Origin: Lachnospiraceae bacterium
GTDB lineage: Bacteria > Bacillota > Clostridia > Lachnospirales > Lachnospiraceae
NCBI GenBank assembly: GCA_021202465.1
Contig: JAJQCZ010000023.1
Span: forward strand, 1 to 64,000
Length of the DNA: 64,000 bases
Reading direction: 5' to 3'
Shown piece after piece: positions 25,672-34,197 of the stretch; position 1 is the first letter of the stretch, and every line of letters starts with the position of its first letter. The position numbers and the translations under genes are program-made. The notes under the pieces were generated by a model. It did not search any database. It worked only from the letters and a program-made list of their open reading frames with translations, and was not told the origin of the DNA.

Positions 25672-26712
25672 TCAAAAATTCCCCAGCACCTTACAGAGGC
25701 TGGCCTCCCGCCGGATTCCGGCCAGAGCCGTCTTCACCCGCGGCTCATCGAGATTCCCTTCAAAATCAATAAAGAAACGGTATTCCCAGTTGCGGCCGGG
25801 AATAGGCCGTGACTCAATCTTCGTCATGTTCAGACCATTGAAAGCGAAGTTCGACAGCAGCCGGTAAAGAACACCTGTCGCATGCCGACATTCAAAACAG
25901 ATGCGGATCTTTCCCGCATCCTGCCGGTAGATCTTCTTTCCTGTGGCGATGATAAAACGGGTCGTGTTCCCGGTCGTCTGATTGGCAATATTTTCCGCCA
26001 GCACCTTCAGGCCGTAGAGCTCTCCCGCCATCTCGCTGGCGATCGCTGCATGCCGCGGATCTCCGTCCGCCACCAGCCGCTTGGCGCTGGCCGCCGTATT
26101 GTTCATGGGAATCCGGCCCCATTCCCTGTGTTTTTCCAGGAAATCGCTGCATTGCAGCAGTCCCTGCGGATGGGAGTAGACCGTATCGATCTCCTCCAGC
26201 CGCGCGTCCGGCAGTCCCAGCAGGACATGTCGAATCGGCAGGTCCAGTTCCGCCACTGTATAGCAGGAATACTTCATCTGCAGATCAAGCACATCCCCCA
26301 CCGCGCCGCCGGTCGTATTCTCGATCGGGAGCACCGCATATTCCGCCTCGCCGCGATCGATCTCCTCCACAGCTCCCTCGAAGGTAGGCACACAGTGCAT
26401 ATCCGCATCCCGTCCGAAAAACAGCCGCGTCGCCTGATGACTGTAGGCGCCCTCCACGCCCTGAAAGACCACCCGGACGCCCCGAACGGCAAGCTCCGGA
26501 ACAGAAGTGAAACCATGTTCATCGTCCGCCTGCTCCGGCGTCAGAGTGAATTCCTTCCGTCTGGCCAGCGCCTCTGTCTCAGCGAGGATCTCCTCTGCTG
26601 CCATGCGGTCATATTCCGAAGCCGGACCGGCCAGCTCCATGCGCGCCCGCACCTGGTCCGCCAGCTTCTGATTCACCCGGTCTGTCTCATTGCGCAGCTC
26701 TTTTACATCCAA
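25672..26712 (-). CDS. pheA: Prephenate dehydratase with degenerate chorismate mutase domain (TTG start)
   Basis: A 346-residue P-protein-like enzyme that makes phenylpyruvate from prephenate. The dehydratase domain (about residues 78-260) has VVFQGVEGAYSHQA, PIENTTGGAVGDVLDL and the catalytic NTTRF; the ACT domain (about 270-346) carries the phenylalanine-binding KIESRPIPGRNWEYRFF. The N-terminal 55 residues resemble a type II chorismate mutase (KELRNETDRVNQKLADQVRAR) but the helix carrying the catalytic Lys is missing, so mutase activity is unlikely. The start codon is TTG at 26712, eight bases after GGAGG. Promoter at 26746-26774. Confidence 0.9.
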   Translation of the reverse strand: MDVKELRNETDRVNQKLADQVRARMELAGPASEYDRMAAEEILAETEALARRKEFTLTPEQADDEHGFTSVPELAVRGVRVVFQGVEGAYSHQATRLFFGRDADMHCVPTFEGAVEEIDRGEAEYAVLPIENTTGGAVGDVLDLQMKYSCYTVAELDLPIRHVLLGLPDARLEEIDTVYSHPQGLLQCSDFLEKHREWGRIPMNNTAASAKRLVADGDPRHAAIASEMAGELYGLKVLAENIANQTTGNTTRFIIATGKKIYRQDAGKIRICFECRHATGVLYRLLSNFAFNGLNMTKIESRPIPGRNWEYRFFIDFEGNLDEPRVKTALAGIRREASLCKVLGNF

Positions 26713-26745
26713 TGCTCATTCCTCCCGATCTCTTACATCCACAAG

Positions 26746-26774
26746 AGTATAGCACAGCCGACTTTTCTTGTCCA
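26746..26774 (-). promoter_or_regulatory. Promoter of pheA
   Basis: TGGACA, 17-bp spacer, TATACT on the minus strand. The leader is only about 30 bases, so no T-box or leader-peptide attenuator fits. Confidence 0.7.
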
Positions 26775-26916
26775 GATTCGTCGGCAGCGCAGGAAATATT
26801 TGCTTCCGGCTGATACACGGATTGCGAACAGTCAACGTGACATATTTTCCCGCCAAACAGACCATACTGACAACAGAAACAGACCGGGCATAGGCTCCCG
26901 GGGAAAGGAGAACTCC

Positions 26917-27345
26917 ATGATTAAAAATTTTATTCGCTGCGGGATCTTCGGCTGGTGCTGGGAGATCATTCTCACAGGCCTGGGAAATCTCCTCTCCTTT
27001 CGCCGCGTTCCTCTCATGGGTAATACCTCACTCCTGATGTTTCCCATCTACGGAGCCGGAGCCCTGCTGACGCCCCTGGCCCGCCGGCTCCGCCACCGGT
27101 CCATCTGGCTCCGGGGAGCCTGCTATACACTCTGCATCTTTATCGCCGAATTTCTCAGCGGTTCCTTCCTGAAGCGCCGTCAGCTCTGTCCCTGGGACTA
27201 CAGCCGGGCGCGCTGGAACCTGAACGGCGTCATTCGCCTGGATTATGCGCCCGCCTGGTTCATTCTGGGACTGAGTCTGGAAAAACTCCTGACCGCACAG
27301 GAAAAGAATCCGCCATCCATGCATAAGAAAAACGGCAGACCCTAA
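26917..27345 (+). CDS. Putative ABC transporter permease (ABC_trans_CmpB family)
   Basis: A 142-residue membrane protein with about four spans. FIRCGIFGWCWEIILTG, the PLMGNTSLLMFPIYG loop, RGACYTLCIFIAEFLSG and CPWDYS match the ABC_trans_CmpB family, whose members are annotated as putative transporter permeases without direct proof. AAGGAG six bases upstream fixes the ATG; longer readings through the pheA region are antisense artefacts. No ATPase partner is nearby. Its last bases form one arm of the terminator for the opposing tRNA genes. Confidence 0.75.
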   Translation: MIKNFIRCGIFGWCWEIILTGLGNLLSFRRVPLMGNTSLLMFPIYGAGALLTPLARRLRHRSIWLRGACYTLCIFIAEFLSGSFLKRRQLCPWDYSRARWNLNGVIRLDYAPAWFILGLSLEKLLTAQEKNPPSMHKKNGRP

Positions 27346-27354
27346 AGTCTGCCG
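27327..27354 (-). terminator. Terminator of the tRNA-Val/tRNA-Met transcript
   Basis: GGCAGAC and GTCTGCC stem followed by GTTTTTC on the minus strand, just after tRNA-Met. It overlaps the end of the plus-strand gene. Confidence 0.8.
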
Positions 27355-27363
27355 CCGAACTCG

Positions 27364-27437
27364 TAGCGGAGAAGAGATTTGAACTCATGACACCACGGGT
27401 ATGAACCGTGTGCTCTAGCCAACTGAGCTACTCCGCC
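27364..27437 (-). tRNA. tRNA-Met (CAT), elongator type
   Basis: A 74-base cloverleaf: acceptor GGCGGAG/CTCCGCT, D-arm GCTCAGTTGGCTAGAGC, anticodon stem CACGG/CCGTG with loop TTCATAC, T-arm with GTTCAAAT. The paired first position and anticodon stem argue for elongator, not initiator; a lysidine-modified Ile(CAU) cannot be fully excluded. CCA is not encoded. Confidence 0.95.
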
Positions 27438-27441
27438 AGGA

Positions 27442-27514
27442 TGGGGCCTGTAGGACTCGAACCTATGACCCTCTGCTTGTAAGGCAGATGCTCTCCCAGC
27501 TGAGCTAAGACCCC
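27442..27514 (-). tRNA. tRNA-Val (TAC)
   Basis: A 73-base cloverleaf: acceptor GGGGTCT/AGGCCCC (one G-U pair), D-arm GCTCAGCTGGGAGAGC, anticodon stem TCTGC/GCAGA with loop CTTACAA, T-arm GGTTCGAGTCC. CCA is not encoded. It lies four bases before tRNA-Met in the same transcript. Confidence 0.97.
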
Positions 27515-27538
27515 ATGCTTCCTCACAAGGACTTGTAC

Positions 27539-27567
27539 ATTATATCCACCCCCGGCTAAAAAGTCAA
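27539..27567 (-). promoter_or_regulatory. Promoter of the tRNA genes
   Basis: TTGACT, 17-bp spacer, consensus TATAAT, about 25 bp before tRNA-Val: a strong promoter as expected for stable RNA. Confidence 0.8.
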
Positions 27568-27665
27568 GCACTTTTTTAAAAGATGTGCTATACTTTTTTT
27601 ACACGAGCCAACGGCGGATGTCGAGCCCGGCAGCGTCGCACAGAGCTTTACAAAGGAGAAATCTC

Positions 27666-28634
27666 ATGCTTCATATCATCGCAAATCCCTACTCCGGCCA
27701 CGGCGCCCTCACAACCGCTGAATTCTGCCGCCGCCTGCAAAAGGCCTCGATTCCCTATTGTCTGCATACCACGGGCGGCAAAGGCCACGCCCGGACGCTG
27801 GCCGCTTCTCTGGGACTGAATGAGAAAGACCTGCTCCTCCTCATCGGCGGTGATGGAAGCCTCAATGACACCGTAAACGGCCTGTCCCTCGAACAGATTC
27901 CCACCCTGCTCCTCCTGCCCACCGGCTCGGGCAATGATTTCGCCCGGGGGCTCCGCATGAAACGCAGTATGCCCGCCATGCTCTCTCTTCTGCAGAATGC
28001 GGGAAATCTGACACCCTGCGATCTGGACTGCGGCGAAGTCCTCATCCTGAACCGTCAGGGTTCTCCGGCCGGTCAGAACAGGCGTCGTCCGGAACACCGA
28101 CGTTTTCTGGTCAGCTGCGGCATGGGGTACGATGCCGGGGTCTGCCACGCCATTAATAACAGCCCTCTGAAAACGGTCTGCAACCGGCTTCATCTGGGCA
28201 AGGTGACCTATCTGATTCTGGGAATCCGCCAGATCTTTCGATATAAAAAGGCCAGCGTCACGCTGACCCTGGATGACGGTGAAACCGTCACCTATGAAAA
28301 TGTCGCTTTTCTGTCTTTCCATAACCTCCCTTACGAGGGAGGCGGCTTTCCCTTCGCGCCCCGCGCCAATGCCCGGGACGGGAAGCTGGATCTGTGTCTG
28401 ATCACGGCCAGAAACCGGCTGACCTTCACCCTGACACTGGCAGCAAGCCTGCTGGGCGGAAAACACGCTCTCCTGCCGAATACCCGCGTGATCTCCTGCC
28501 GCAAAGCCCATGTCTGTTCCGATCTTCCCCTCCCCTTCCATACGGACGGAGAGGTCACCCTGCAGGTGTCCGAATTCAGCGTCCGCTGTCTTGAGAAGAA
28601 GATTCCTCTTCTCTATGAAGCGGGACCGGATTGA
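27666..28634 (+). CDS. Diacylglycerol kinase-family lipid kinase
   Basis: A 322-residue YegS/DgkB-type kinase. HIIANPYSGHG at the start is the conserved first strand; IGGDGSLNDTVNGL is the nucleotide-binding GGDGT-type motif; LPTGSGNDFARGL and GMGYDAGVCHAIN follow. The C-terminal beta domain has PFAPRANARDGKLDLCLI and FHTDGEVTL. DgkB recycles diacylglycerol in Gram-positive bacteria; exact substrate here is unknown. AAAGGAG lies before the ATG. Its 3' end overlaps the convergent CPBP gene by 59 bp. Confidence 0.9.
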   Translation: MLHIIANPYSGHGALTTAEFCRRLQKASIPYCLHTTGGKGHARTLAASLGLNEKDLLLLIGGDGSLNDTVNGLSLEQIPTLLLLPTGSGNDFARGLRMKRSMPAMLSLLQNAGNLTPCDLDCGEVLILNRQGSPAGQNRRRPEHRRFLVSCGMGYDAGVCHAINNSPLKTVCNRLHLGKVTYLILGIRQIFRYKKASVTLTLDDGETVTYENVAFLSFHNLPYEGGGFPFAPRANARDGKLDLCLITARNRLTFTLTLAASLLGGKHALLPNTRVISCRKAHVCSDLPLPFHTDGEVTLQVSEFSVRCLEKKIPLLYEAGPD

Positions 28635-29478
28635 CCTGGTACTGAACCAGATAAAAGCAGCCCAGCATCACCAGGCAGCAGAGAATAGTACCTGCAAAGA
28701 TCGTCGTATCACTGGCAAAGAAGCCGTCGATCAGGTCTGTCTCTGACCCCAGCACGGAGACGATATTGGCGCCGCAGTGAGCCAGAATCGGAGCAGCCAG
28801 ACTGTGATATTTCTCATAGACATATCCAAAGATCAGACCCAGGATGAACGCGTAGATCATCTGCAGAATATTTCCGTGATACAGGGCAAAAAAAGCCGCC
28901 GCCAGGAAGATTGATGCCGTAGAGCCAACGCCATTCTGCAGGCGCTTCATACAAAGCCCGCGGAACAGGATTTCTTCCACGATGGGAGAAAGGATGCCGA
29001 TGCCCAGAAGCTCCACCAGAAGCTGTCCGCGGTAGAGCTGAGAGGACACCTCCTCCAGCGTCTCGGAGTATGTGGTCATGATGCCGCTGATGTACATCAT
29101 CCCGTTGACCGCCAGACAGGCGCAGGCCCCCAGCGCCAGCACCGGCACATAATAGCCCATGCTTACGCGGTCATACTGACGGTACTGCTCTCCGCCCCGC
29201 TTCCGGTCCGACCGCAGAAACAGATAGACCACAGGCAGCGTCACCAGATTACTCACGGTCGTGACCTCATAGCTGTACTGAGAAAGCCATTCCGTCGTAA
29301 GCTGCAGGATCGTATAGTAGTCCAGGCTTCCGCCTCCCGCCTGTTCCAATTGCACGACACTCACGGTCATACCAATCACAGAAGTCAGAAGACTGATCAG
29401 ATAGTAGATTCCCATGTAAGCCAGAATCGGATAGACGATACGCCACACCCAGTTCGGCCCCGGATTCTTATGATTCAT
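28576..29478 (-). CDS. CPBP-family intramembrane metalloprotease
   Basis: A 300-residue membrane protein with about seven to eight spans. The Abi/CPBP signature is complete: VEEILFRGLCMKRL (double Glu and Arg), FFALYHGN (first His) and ILAHCGANIV (second His and Asn), forming the putative metal site of the CAAX-protease family. Bacterial members serve in bacteriocin immunity or peptide maturation; no such partner is nearby. Start ATG is preceded by AGGAAATG. It has its own promoter at 29588-29616 although it follows carB. Confidence 0.92.
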   Translation of the reverse strand: MNHKNPGPNWVWRIVYPILAYMGIYYLISLLTSVIGMTVSVVQLEQAGGGSLDYYTILQLTTEWLSQYSYEVTTVSNLVTLPVVYLFLRSDRKRGGEQYRQYDRVSMGYYVPVLALGACACLAVNGMMYISGIMTTYSETLEEVSSQLYRGQLLVELLGIGILSPIVEEILFRGLCMKRLQNGVGSTASIFLAAAFFALYHGNILQMIYAFILGLIFGYVYEKYHSLAAPILAHCGANIVSVLGSETDLIDGFFASDTTIFAGTILCCLVMLGCFYLVQYQVNPVPLHREEESSSQDSGR

Positions 29479-29587
29479 CGCATTTCCTCCAAACCGTTGT
29501 CCCGCATATGACGCCGCGGAACCACCGATTGTTGAGGCAGTACACCGGAAAAGATTCTTTCGTTCTGCACTCCCACACTAAAACAGT

Positions 29588-29616
29588 AGTATACACGATT
29601 CTGCAGATGCTTTCAA
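29588..29616 (-). promoter_or_regulatory. Promoter of the CPBP gene
   Basis: TTGAAA, 17-bp spacer, TATACT on the minus strand, between carB and the CPBP gene. This indicates independent transcription from carAB. Confidence 0.7.
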
Positions 29617-29669
29617 ATAAAAGTTCTATTAAAAAGGGAAACCGCCGCAGCAGCTCCCCGGAAATATCA

Positions 29670-32600
29670 TTAGATAGTAGCAATGTTAATCATGGTCATC
29701 GGTTTGTCGTCGGCAGTCTCCAGCGCCGTAGCCAGTGCCCCGGCAGTATCGAGGGCGGTGAAAACATGGACGCCGGTCTCGATGGCGATCCGGCGGATCA
29801 GGAAACCGTCGCGGTTTTTCTCAGAACCCCGGGTCGGCGTATCAATCACCAGATCCAGGCGATGCTCATACAGCAGATCCGCCACATTGGGGCTCGCCTC
29901 ATGGAAACGGTTCACCCGGCTCACCTGCACGCCGTAGCGCGCCAGCGCGTCAGCGGTGCCCGGTGTAGCATAGATCTTATAGCCCAGCTCCTCATATCTC
30001 TTCGCCAGAGGAAGAATCTCTTCCTTATCGGCATCCCGGACCGTGATCAGCATTTCCTTTTTATTGGGAAGGAAGACGCCCGCGCCCAGGAAGGCCTTGT
30101 GCAGGGCCTCCTCGAAGGTGGTCGCAATGCCCAGCACCTCGCCGGTGGACTTCATCTCCGGGCCAAGACCGATGTCCGCCCCGCGCAGCTTCTCGAAGGA
30201 GAAGACCGGCATCTTCACCGCGATATACGGCGAAGAGGGCTGCAGGCCGGGTTCATAACCCAGATCACGGATCTTCGCGCCGGTAATCACCTTAGAAGCC
30301 AGCTTGACAATCGGGATGCCCGTCACCTTACTGATATAGGGCACCGTCCGGCTCGACCGCGGATTGACCTCGATCACGTATACCTCATCGTGATAGACGA
30401 TGAACTGAATGTTGATCAGGCCGACCACATGGAGCGCCTTGGCCAGCTTGGCGGAATAATTGACAATGGTATCCCGGACCGAAGGACGCAGGGTATTGCT
30501 CGGATACACGGAGATGCTGTCGCCGGAATGAATCCCGGCGCGTTCAATGTGCTCCATGATTCCCGGAATCAGAATGTTGGTGCCATCGCAGACCGCGTCC
30601 ACCTCCACTTCCTTGCCCATCAGGTATTTATCCACCAGGATCGGATGCTCCTGCACCGTGGTGTTAATCTCGTTAATGTACTGCGTAATGTCGGCATCGG
30701 AAACCGCGATATGCATGCCCTGGCCGCCCAGCACATAGGAGGGACGGACCAGCACAGGATAGCCCAGCTCATGTGCGGCCTTCACGGCTTCATTGACCGT
30801 AAAGACGGTCCGGCCGGCGGGACGCGGGATATGGCATTCTTCAAGAATCTCATCGAAGAGCTCCCGGTCCTCGGCGGCGTCCACATCCTCCGCCTGCGTG
30901 CCGAGAATCGGCACGCCCATCTCCATCAGGTCTTTGGTCAGCTTGATGGCCGTCTGGCCGCCGAACTGCACCACCGCGCCGTCCGGATGCTCGAGCTCCA
31001 CGATGCTGCGCACATCCTCCGCCGTCAGCGGTTCAAAATACAGTTTGTCCGCAATGTCAAAATCCGTACTCACGGTCTCCGGGTTGTTATTGACGATGAT
31101 GGTCTCATAGCCCTGCGCCGCCAGCGCCCAGACACTGTGCACAGAGCAGTAATCGAACTCGATGCCCTGGCCGATACGGATGGGGCCAGAGCCCAGAACC
31201 ATGACCTTCTTGCGGTCCTCATTGACCTCCACCTCGCTCTCCCCGTCGTAGCAGGAATAGTAATAGGGCGTCTCCGCGTCAAACTCGGCCGCGCAGGTAT
31301 CCACGGTCTTATAGGAGGCCGTGATGCCATTATCAATACGCATCTGATAGACATCCTTCTCCGGCAGACCGGTCAGATTGGAAATGCACTTGTCCGGGAA
31401 TTCCAGCCTCTTAGCCTCCCGCAGCACCTCCGGATTCAGATAATCCCGGCGCAGCTTCTGCTCCACCTCCACCAGATGAGCGATCTTATCCAGGAACCAG
31501 GGGTCGATCTGGGTCTCTTCACGGATTTCTTCCAGCGTAATGCCCCGGCGCAGCGCCTCAGCGATGACAAATACCCGGCGACTGTCCACCTGCAGCAGGA
31601 GCTTGCGCAGATCACCGCCCGGCACATCCTCATATTCCTTCCGCTGCAGCCCGTAAATATTCTGCTCCAGCGAACGGATGGCCTTCATCAGCGCCCCCTC
31701 GAAGTTCGTGCAGATACTCATGACCTCGCCGGTGGCCTTCATCTGGGTCGTCAGCGTCTTCTTGGCATAGATAAATTTATCAAAAGGCCACTTGGGAATC
31801 TTTACCACGCAGTAGTCCAGCGTCGGCTCGAACATGGCGTAGGTCTTGCCGGTCACGGCATTTTTGATCTCATCCAGCGTATAGCCCAGAGCGATCTTGG
31901 CCGCCACCTTGGCGATCGGGTAACCGGTGGCCTTGGAGGCCAGCGCCGAGGAACGGCTCACACGGGGATTGACCTCGATCACGCAGTACTCGAAGCTGTC
32001 CGGCTTCAGGGCATACTGCACGTTGCAGCCGCCGGTGATGCCCAGCTCCGTGATGATGTTCAGCGCCGAAGTCCGCAGCATCTGATGATCCTTGTCGCTG
32101 AGGGTCTGCGTGGGAGCCACCACGATGCTGTCGCCGGTATGCACGCCCACCGGGTCGAAATTCTCCATATTACAGACAGTAATGCAGTTGCCGGCGCCGT
32201 CCCGCATCACCTCATACTCGATCTCCTTCCAGCCCGCGATGCAGCGCTCCACGAGGACCTGCCCCACACGGCTGAGACGCAGACCGTTTTCCAGAATAGT
32301 TTCCAGCTCCTCCTGATTGTGCGCGATGCCGCCGCCGCTGCCGCCGAGCGTATAGGCCGGGCGCAGCACAACCGGATAGCCGATGGTCTCCGTAAAAGCG
32401 ATACCGTCCTCCACGTTGGTTACCACCTGGGAGGCCGCCACAGGTTCATGAATCTTCTCCATCGTGGACTTGAATTCCAGCCGGTCCTCCGCCTTCTTGA
32501 TCGTCTGAGGCGTCGTGCCGATCAGGCGTACGTGATGCTGCGCCAGGAAGCCGCTCTCATCCAGCTCCATAGCCAGATTCAGCGCCGCCTGTCCGCCCAG

Positions 32601-32867
32601 AGTCGGCAGAATGCTGTCCGGATGCTCGATCTCAATGATCTTTTCCACTGCGGGAACCGTCAGCGGCTCAATGTATACCATATCGGCGATATCTTTATCC
32701 GTCATGATGGTGGCCGGATTGGAGTTCACCAGAACTACGATGATCCCTTCCTCCTTCAGCGCCCGGCAGGCCTGCGTGCCTGCATAGTCAAACTCTGCCG
32801 CCTGTCCGATGACGATCGGGCCGGAACCGATTACCAGGACTTTTTTGATCTTCGGATTCTTAGGCAT
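29670..32867 (-). CDS. carB: Carbamoyl phosphate synthase large subunit
   Basis: A 1065-residue CarB that makes carbamoyl phosphate from bicarbonate, ammonia and two ATP for pyrimidines and arginine. Two homologous ATP-grasp halves are evident: the first begins KKVLVIGSGPIVIGQAAEFDYAG, the second KKVMVLGSGPIRIGQGIEFDY. The C-terminal MGS-like allosteric domain (from about residue 930) has KKEMLITVRDADKEEI, YATPGTADAL and DTPTRGSEKNRDGFLIRR. It overlaps the 3' end of carA by 8 bp. Confidence 0.98.
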   Translation of the reverse strand: MPKNPKIKKVLVIGSGPIVIGQAAEFDYAGTQACRALKEEGIIVVLVNSNPATIMTDKDIADMVYIEPLTVPAVEKIIEIEHPDSILPTLGGQAALNLAMELDESGFLAQHHVRLIGTTPQTIKKAEDRLEFKSTMEKIHEPVAASQVVTNVEDGIAFTETIGYPVVLRPAYTLGGSGGGIAHNQEELETILENGLRLSRVGQVLVERCIAGWKEIEYEVMRDGAGNCITVCNMENFDPVGVHTGDSIVVAPTQTLSDKDHQMLRTSALNIITELGITGGCNVQYALKPDSFEYCVIEVNPRVSRSSALASKATGYPIAKVAAKIALGYTLDEIKNAVTGKTYAMFEPTLDYCVVKIPKWPFDKFIYAKKTLTTQMKATGEVMSICTNFEGALMKAIRSLEQNIYGLQRKEYEDVPGGDLRKLLLQVDSRRVFVIAEALRRGITLEEIREETQIDPWFLDKIAHLVEVEQKLRRDYLNPEVLREAKRLEFPDKCISNLTGLPEKDVYQMRIDNGITASYKTVDTCAAEFDAETPYYYSCYDGESEVEVNEDRKKVMVLGSGPIRIGQGIEFDYCSVHSVWALAAQGYETIIVNNNPETVSTDFDIADKLYFEPLTAEDVRSIVELEHPDGAVVQFGGQTAIKLTKDLMEMGVPILGTQAEDVDAAEDRELFDEILEECHIPRPAGRTVFTVNEAVKAAHELGYPVLVRPSYVLGGQGMHIAVSDADITQYINEINTTVQEHPILVDKYLMGKEVEVDAVCDGTNILIPGIMEHIERAGIHSGDSISVYPSNTLRPSVRDTIVNYSAKLAKALHVVGLINIQFIVYHDEVYVIEVNPRSSRTVPYISKVTGIPIVKLASKVITGAKIRDLGYEPGLQPSSPYIAVKMPVFSFEKLRGADIGLGPEMKSTGEVLGIATTFEEALHKAFLGAGVFLPNKKEMLITVRDADKEEILPLAKRYEELGYKIYATPGTADALARYGVQVSRVNRFHEASPNVADLLYEHRLDLVIDTPTRGSEKNRDGFLIRRIAIETGVHVFTALDTAGALATALETADDKPMTMINIATI

Positions 32868-33939
32868 TTTTCTCTCCTCCCATCATTGCAAGAAAGCGGT
32901 CAAACAGGAAATTCGTATCGTGGGGACCGGGACAGGCCTCGGGGTGGAACTGCACCGTATATACCGGCTTCTGTAGATACTCATACCCCTCGTTGGTGCC
33001 GTCGTTGACATTGCGGAAGGAGGGTACCGCCACCGTCTCATCCATGGTCTCCGGCAGAACCACATAGCCATGGTTCTGCGAAGTAATATAGCAGCGGCCG
33101 GTCCGCAGGTCCTTCACCGGATGATTCCCGCCGCGATGACCGAAATGCATCTTCTTCGTGTCGCCGCCATTGGCCAGCGCCATGAGCTGATGGCCGAGGC
33201 AGATGGCGAAGATCGGAATCCCCGACTGGTAGAGAATCTTCAATTCTTCGATAATCTCGCCGCAGTTCTTGGGATCTCCGGGGCCGTTGCTGAGCATGAT
33301 GCCGTCAGGCTTCGCGTCGAGGATGGTCTCCGCCTTCGTGAAGGCGGGATAGATCGTCACCTCGCAGCCCCGCTGGTTCAGGGAGCGCGCGATGTTCCCC
33401 TTCGCGCCGAAGTCCATCATCGCCACCCGGTAACCGTCGCCGGGAAGCACCGAGGGCGTGGGACAGGTCGTGCGGTCCACCACACGGCCCTGGTCATAGG
33501 CGCGGATCCGCGGCAGAACCTCCTCCAGAGAGAAATCCGCATTCGTCGTGATCATGCCGTTCATCGTCCCCACTTCGCGAAGAATCTTGGTCAGCGCCCG
33601 GGTATCCAGGCCGCAGATGCCCGTGACGCCCTGCTCCAGTAAAAAATCCCGAAGGCTGGCTTCGCTGCGGAAATTGCTGGGCTTCCTTGCACATTCACGA
33701 ACAATAAAACCTTCCGGCCAGGCTCTTCGGGATTCCATATCTTCTCTGCAGATTCCATAATTGCCAATCAGTGGATACGTCATGACCACGGACTGTCCTG
33801 CGTAGGACGGATCCGTCAGCACTTCGAGATAACCGGTCATGGACGTGTTGAACACGATTTCGCTGACAACCTCCTCGGTCGATCCGATGCTCTCACCGGA
33901 AAAGACCATCCCGTTTGCCAGAATTAGAAATGCTTTCAT
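32860..33939 (-). CDS. carA: Carbamoyl phosphate synthase small subunit
   Basis: A 359-residue CarA, the glutaminase subunit of carbamoyl phosphate synthase. The N-terminal domain opens with LANGMVFSGESIGS and NTSMTGYLEVLTDPSYAGQ. The class I glutamine amidotransferase domain holds LSNGPGDPKN, the nucleophile in FAICLGHQLMALANG and the His/Glu of VQFHPEACPGPHD. AGGAGGAATC precedes the ATG. It begins a carAB operon with a roughly 100-base leader containing a tandem motif and a possible outer stem. Confidence 0.98.
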   Translation of the reverse strand: MKAFLILANGMVFSGESIGSTEEVVSEIVFNTSMTGYLEVLTDPSYAGQSVVMTYPLIGNYGICREDMESRRAWPEGFIVRECARKPSNFRSEASLRDFLLEQGVTGICGLDTRALTKILREVGTMNGMITTNADFSLEEVLPRIRAYDQGRVVDRTTCPTPSVLPGDGYRVAMMDFGAKGNIARSLNQRGCEVTIYPAFTKAETILDAKPDGIMLSNGPGDPKNCGEIIEELKILYQSGIPIFAICLGHQLMALANGGDTKKMHFGHRGGNHPVKDLRTGRCYITSQNHGYVVLPETMDETVAVPSFRNVNDGTNEGYEYLQKPVYTVQFHPEACPGPHDTNFLFDRFLAMMGGEKNA

Positions 33940-33957
33940 TCTGATTCCTCCTCTGTC

Positions 33958-34015
33958 CCATACTCTCCGCTGCGAAGTCCCGCCGCCGTTTTCTGCGCAA
34001 GGTCCCCGCCATGGG
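33958..34015 (-). promoter_or_regulatory. Structured carA leader with a tandem motif
   Basis: On the minus strand CCCAT near 34010 can pair with ATGGG near 33960, enclosing two related direct motifs: GGCGGGGACCTTGCGCAG (33993-34010) and GGCGGGACTTCGCAG (33970-33984). I do not see the PyrR-binding consensus or a known pyrimidine riboswitch. It may be a control element for carAB; the class is unassigned. Confidence 0.35.
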
Positions 34016-34046
34016 TAGGTGCCTTATTTCTTTCCAAATTGGTGCG

Positions 34047-34075
34047 ATTTTACCACAGCTTTCTTCGTTTTACAA
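34047..34075 (-). promoter_or_regulatory. Promoter of carAB
   Basis: TTGTAA, 17-bp spacer, TAAAAT on the minus strand, about 110 bp before the carA start. Confidence 0.65.
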
Positions 34076-34197
34076 GTCCCAGAATGCATTTTTATGCAAT
34101 TTTTTCGGTTTTTCTTGGATACTGCCTCTTTTTCCATGTATAATTTCTCAACGTATTCCATATAATAACTTATATTTATACATATTTTGGAGGTTCT

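Noticed and set aside
26713..26916. T-box or leader peptide for pheA
   Set aside because: The promoter is only about 30 bp from the start codon; there is no room for a leader, and the rest of the gap shows no T-box sequence.
29508..33008. Very long plus-strand open frame opposite carB (1166 codons)
   Set aside because: Exactly antisense to carB, with no recognisable domains; an artefact of the GC-rich third positions of carB. The same applies to long frames opposite the permuted GH3 (44918-47278), rqcH (18651-20399), the conventional GH3 (40166-42142) and the ABC exporter (61768-63633).
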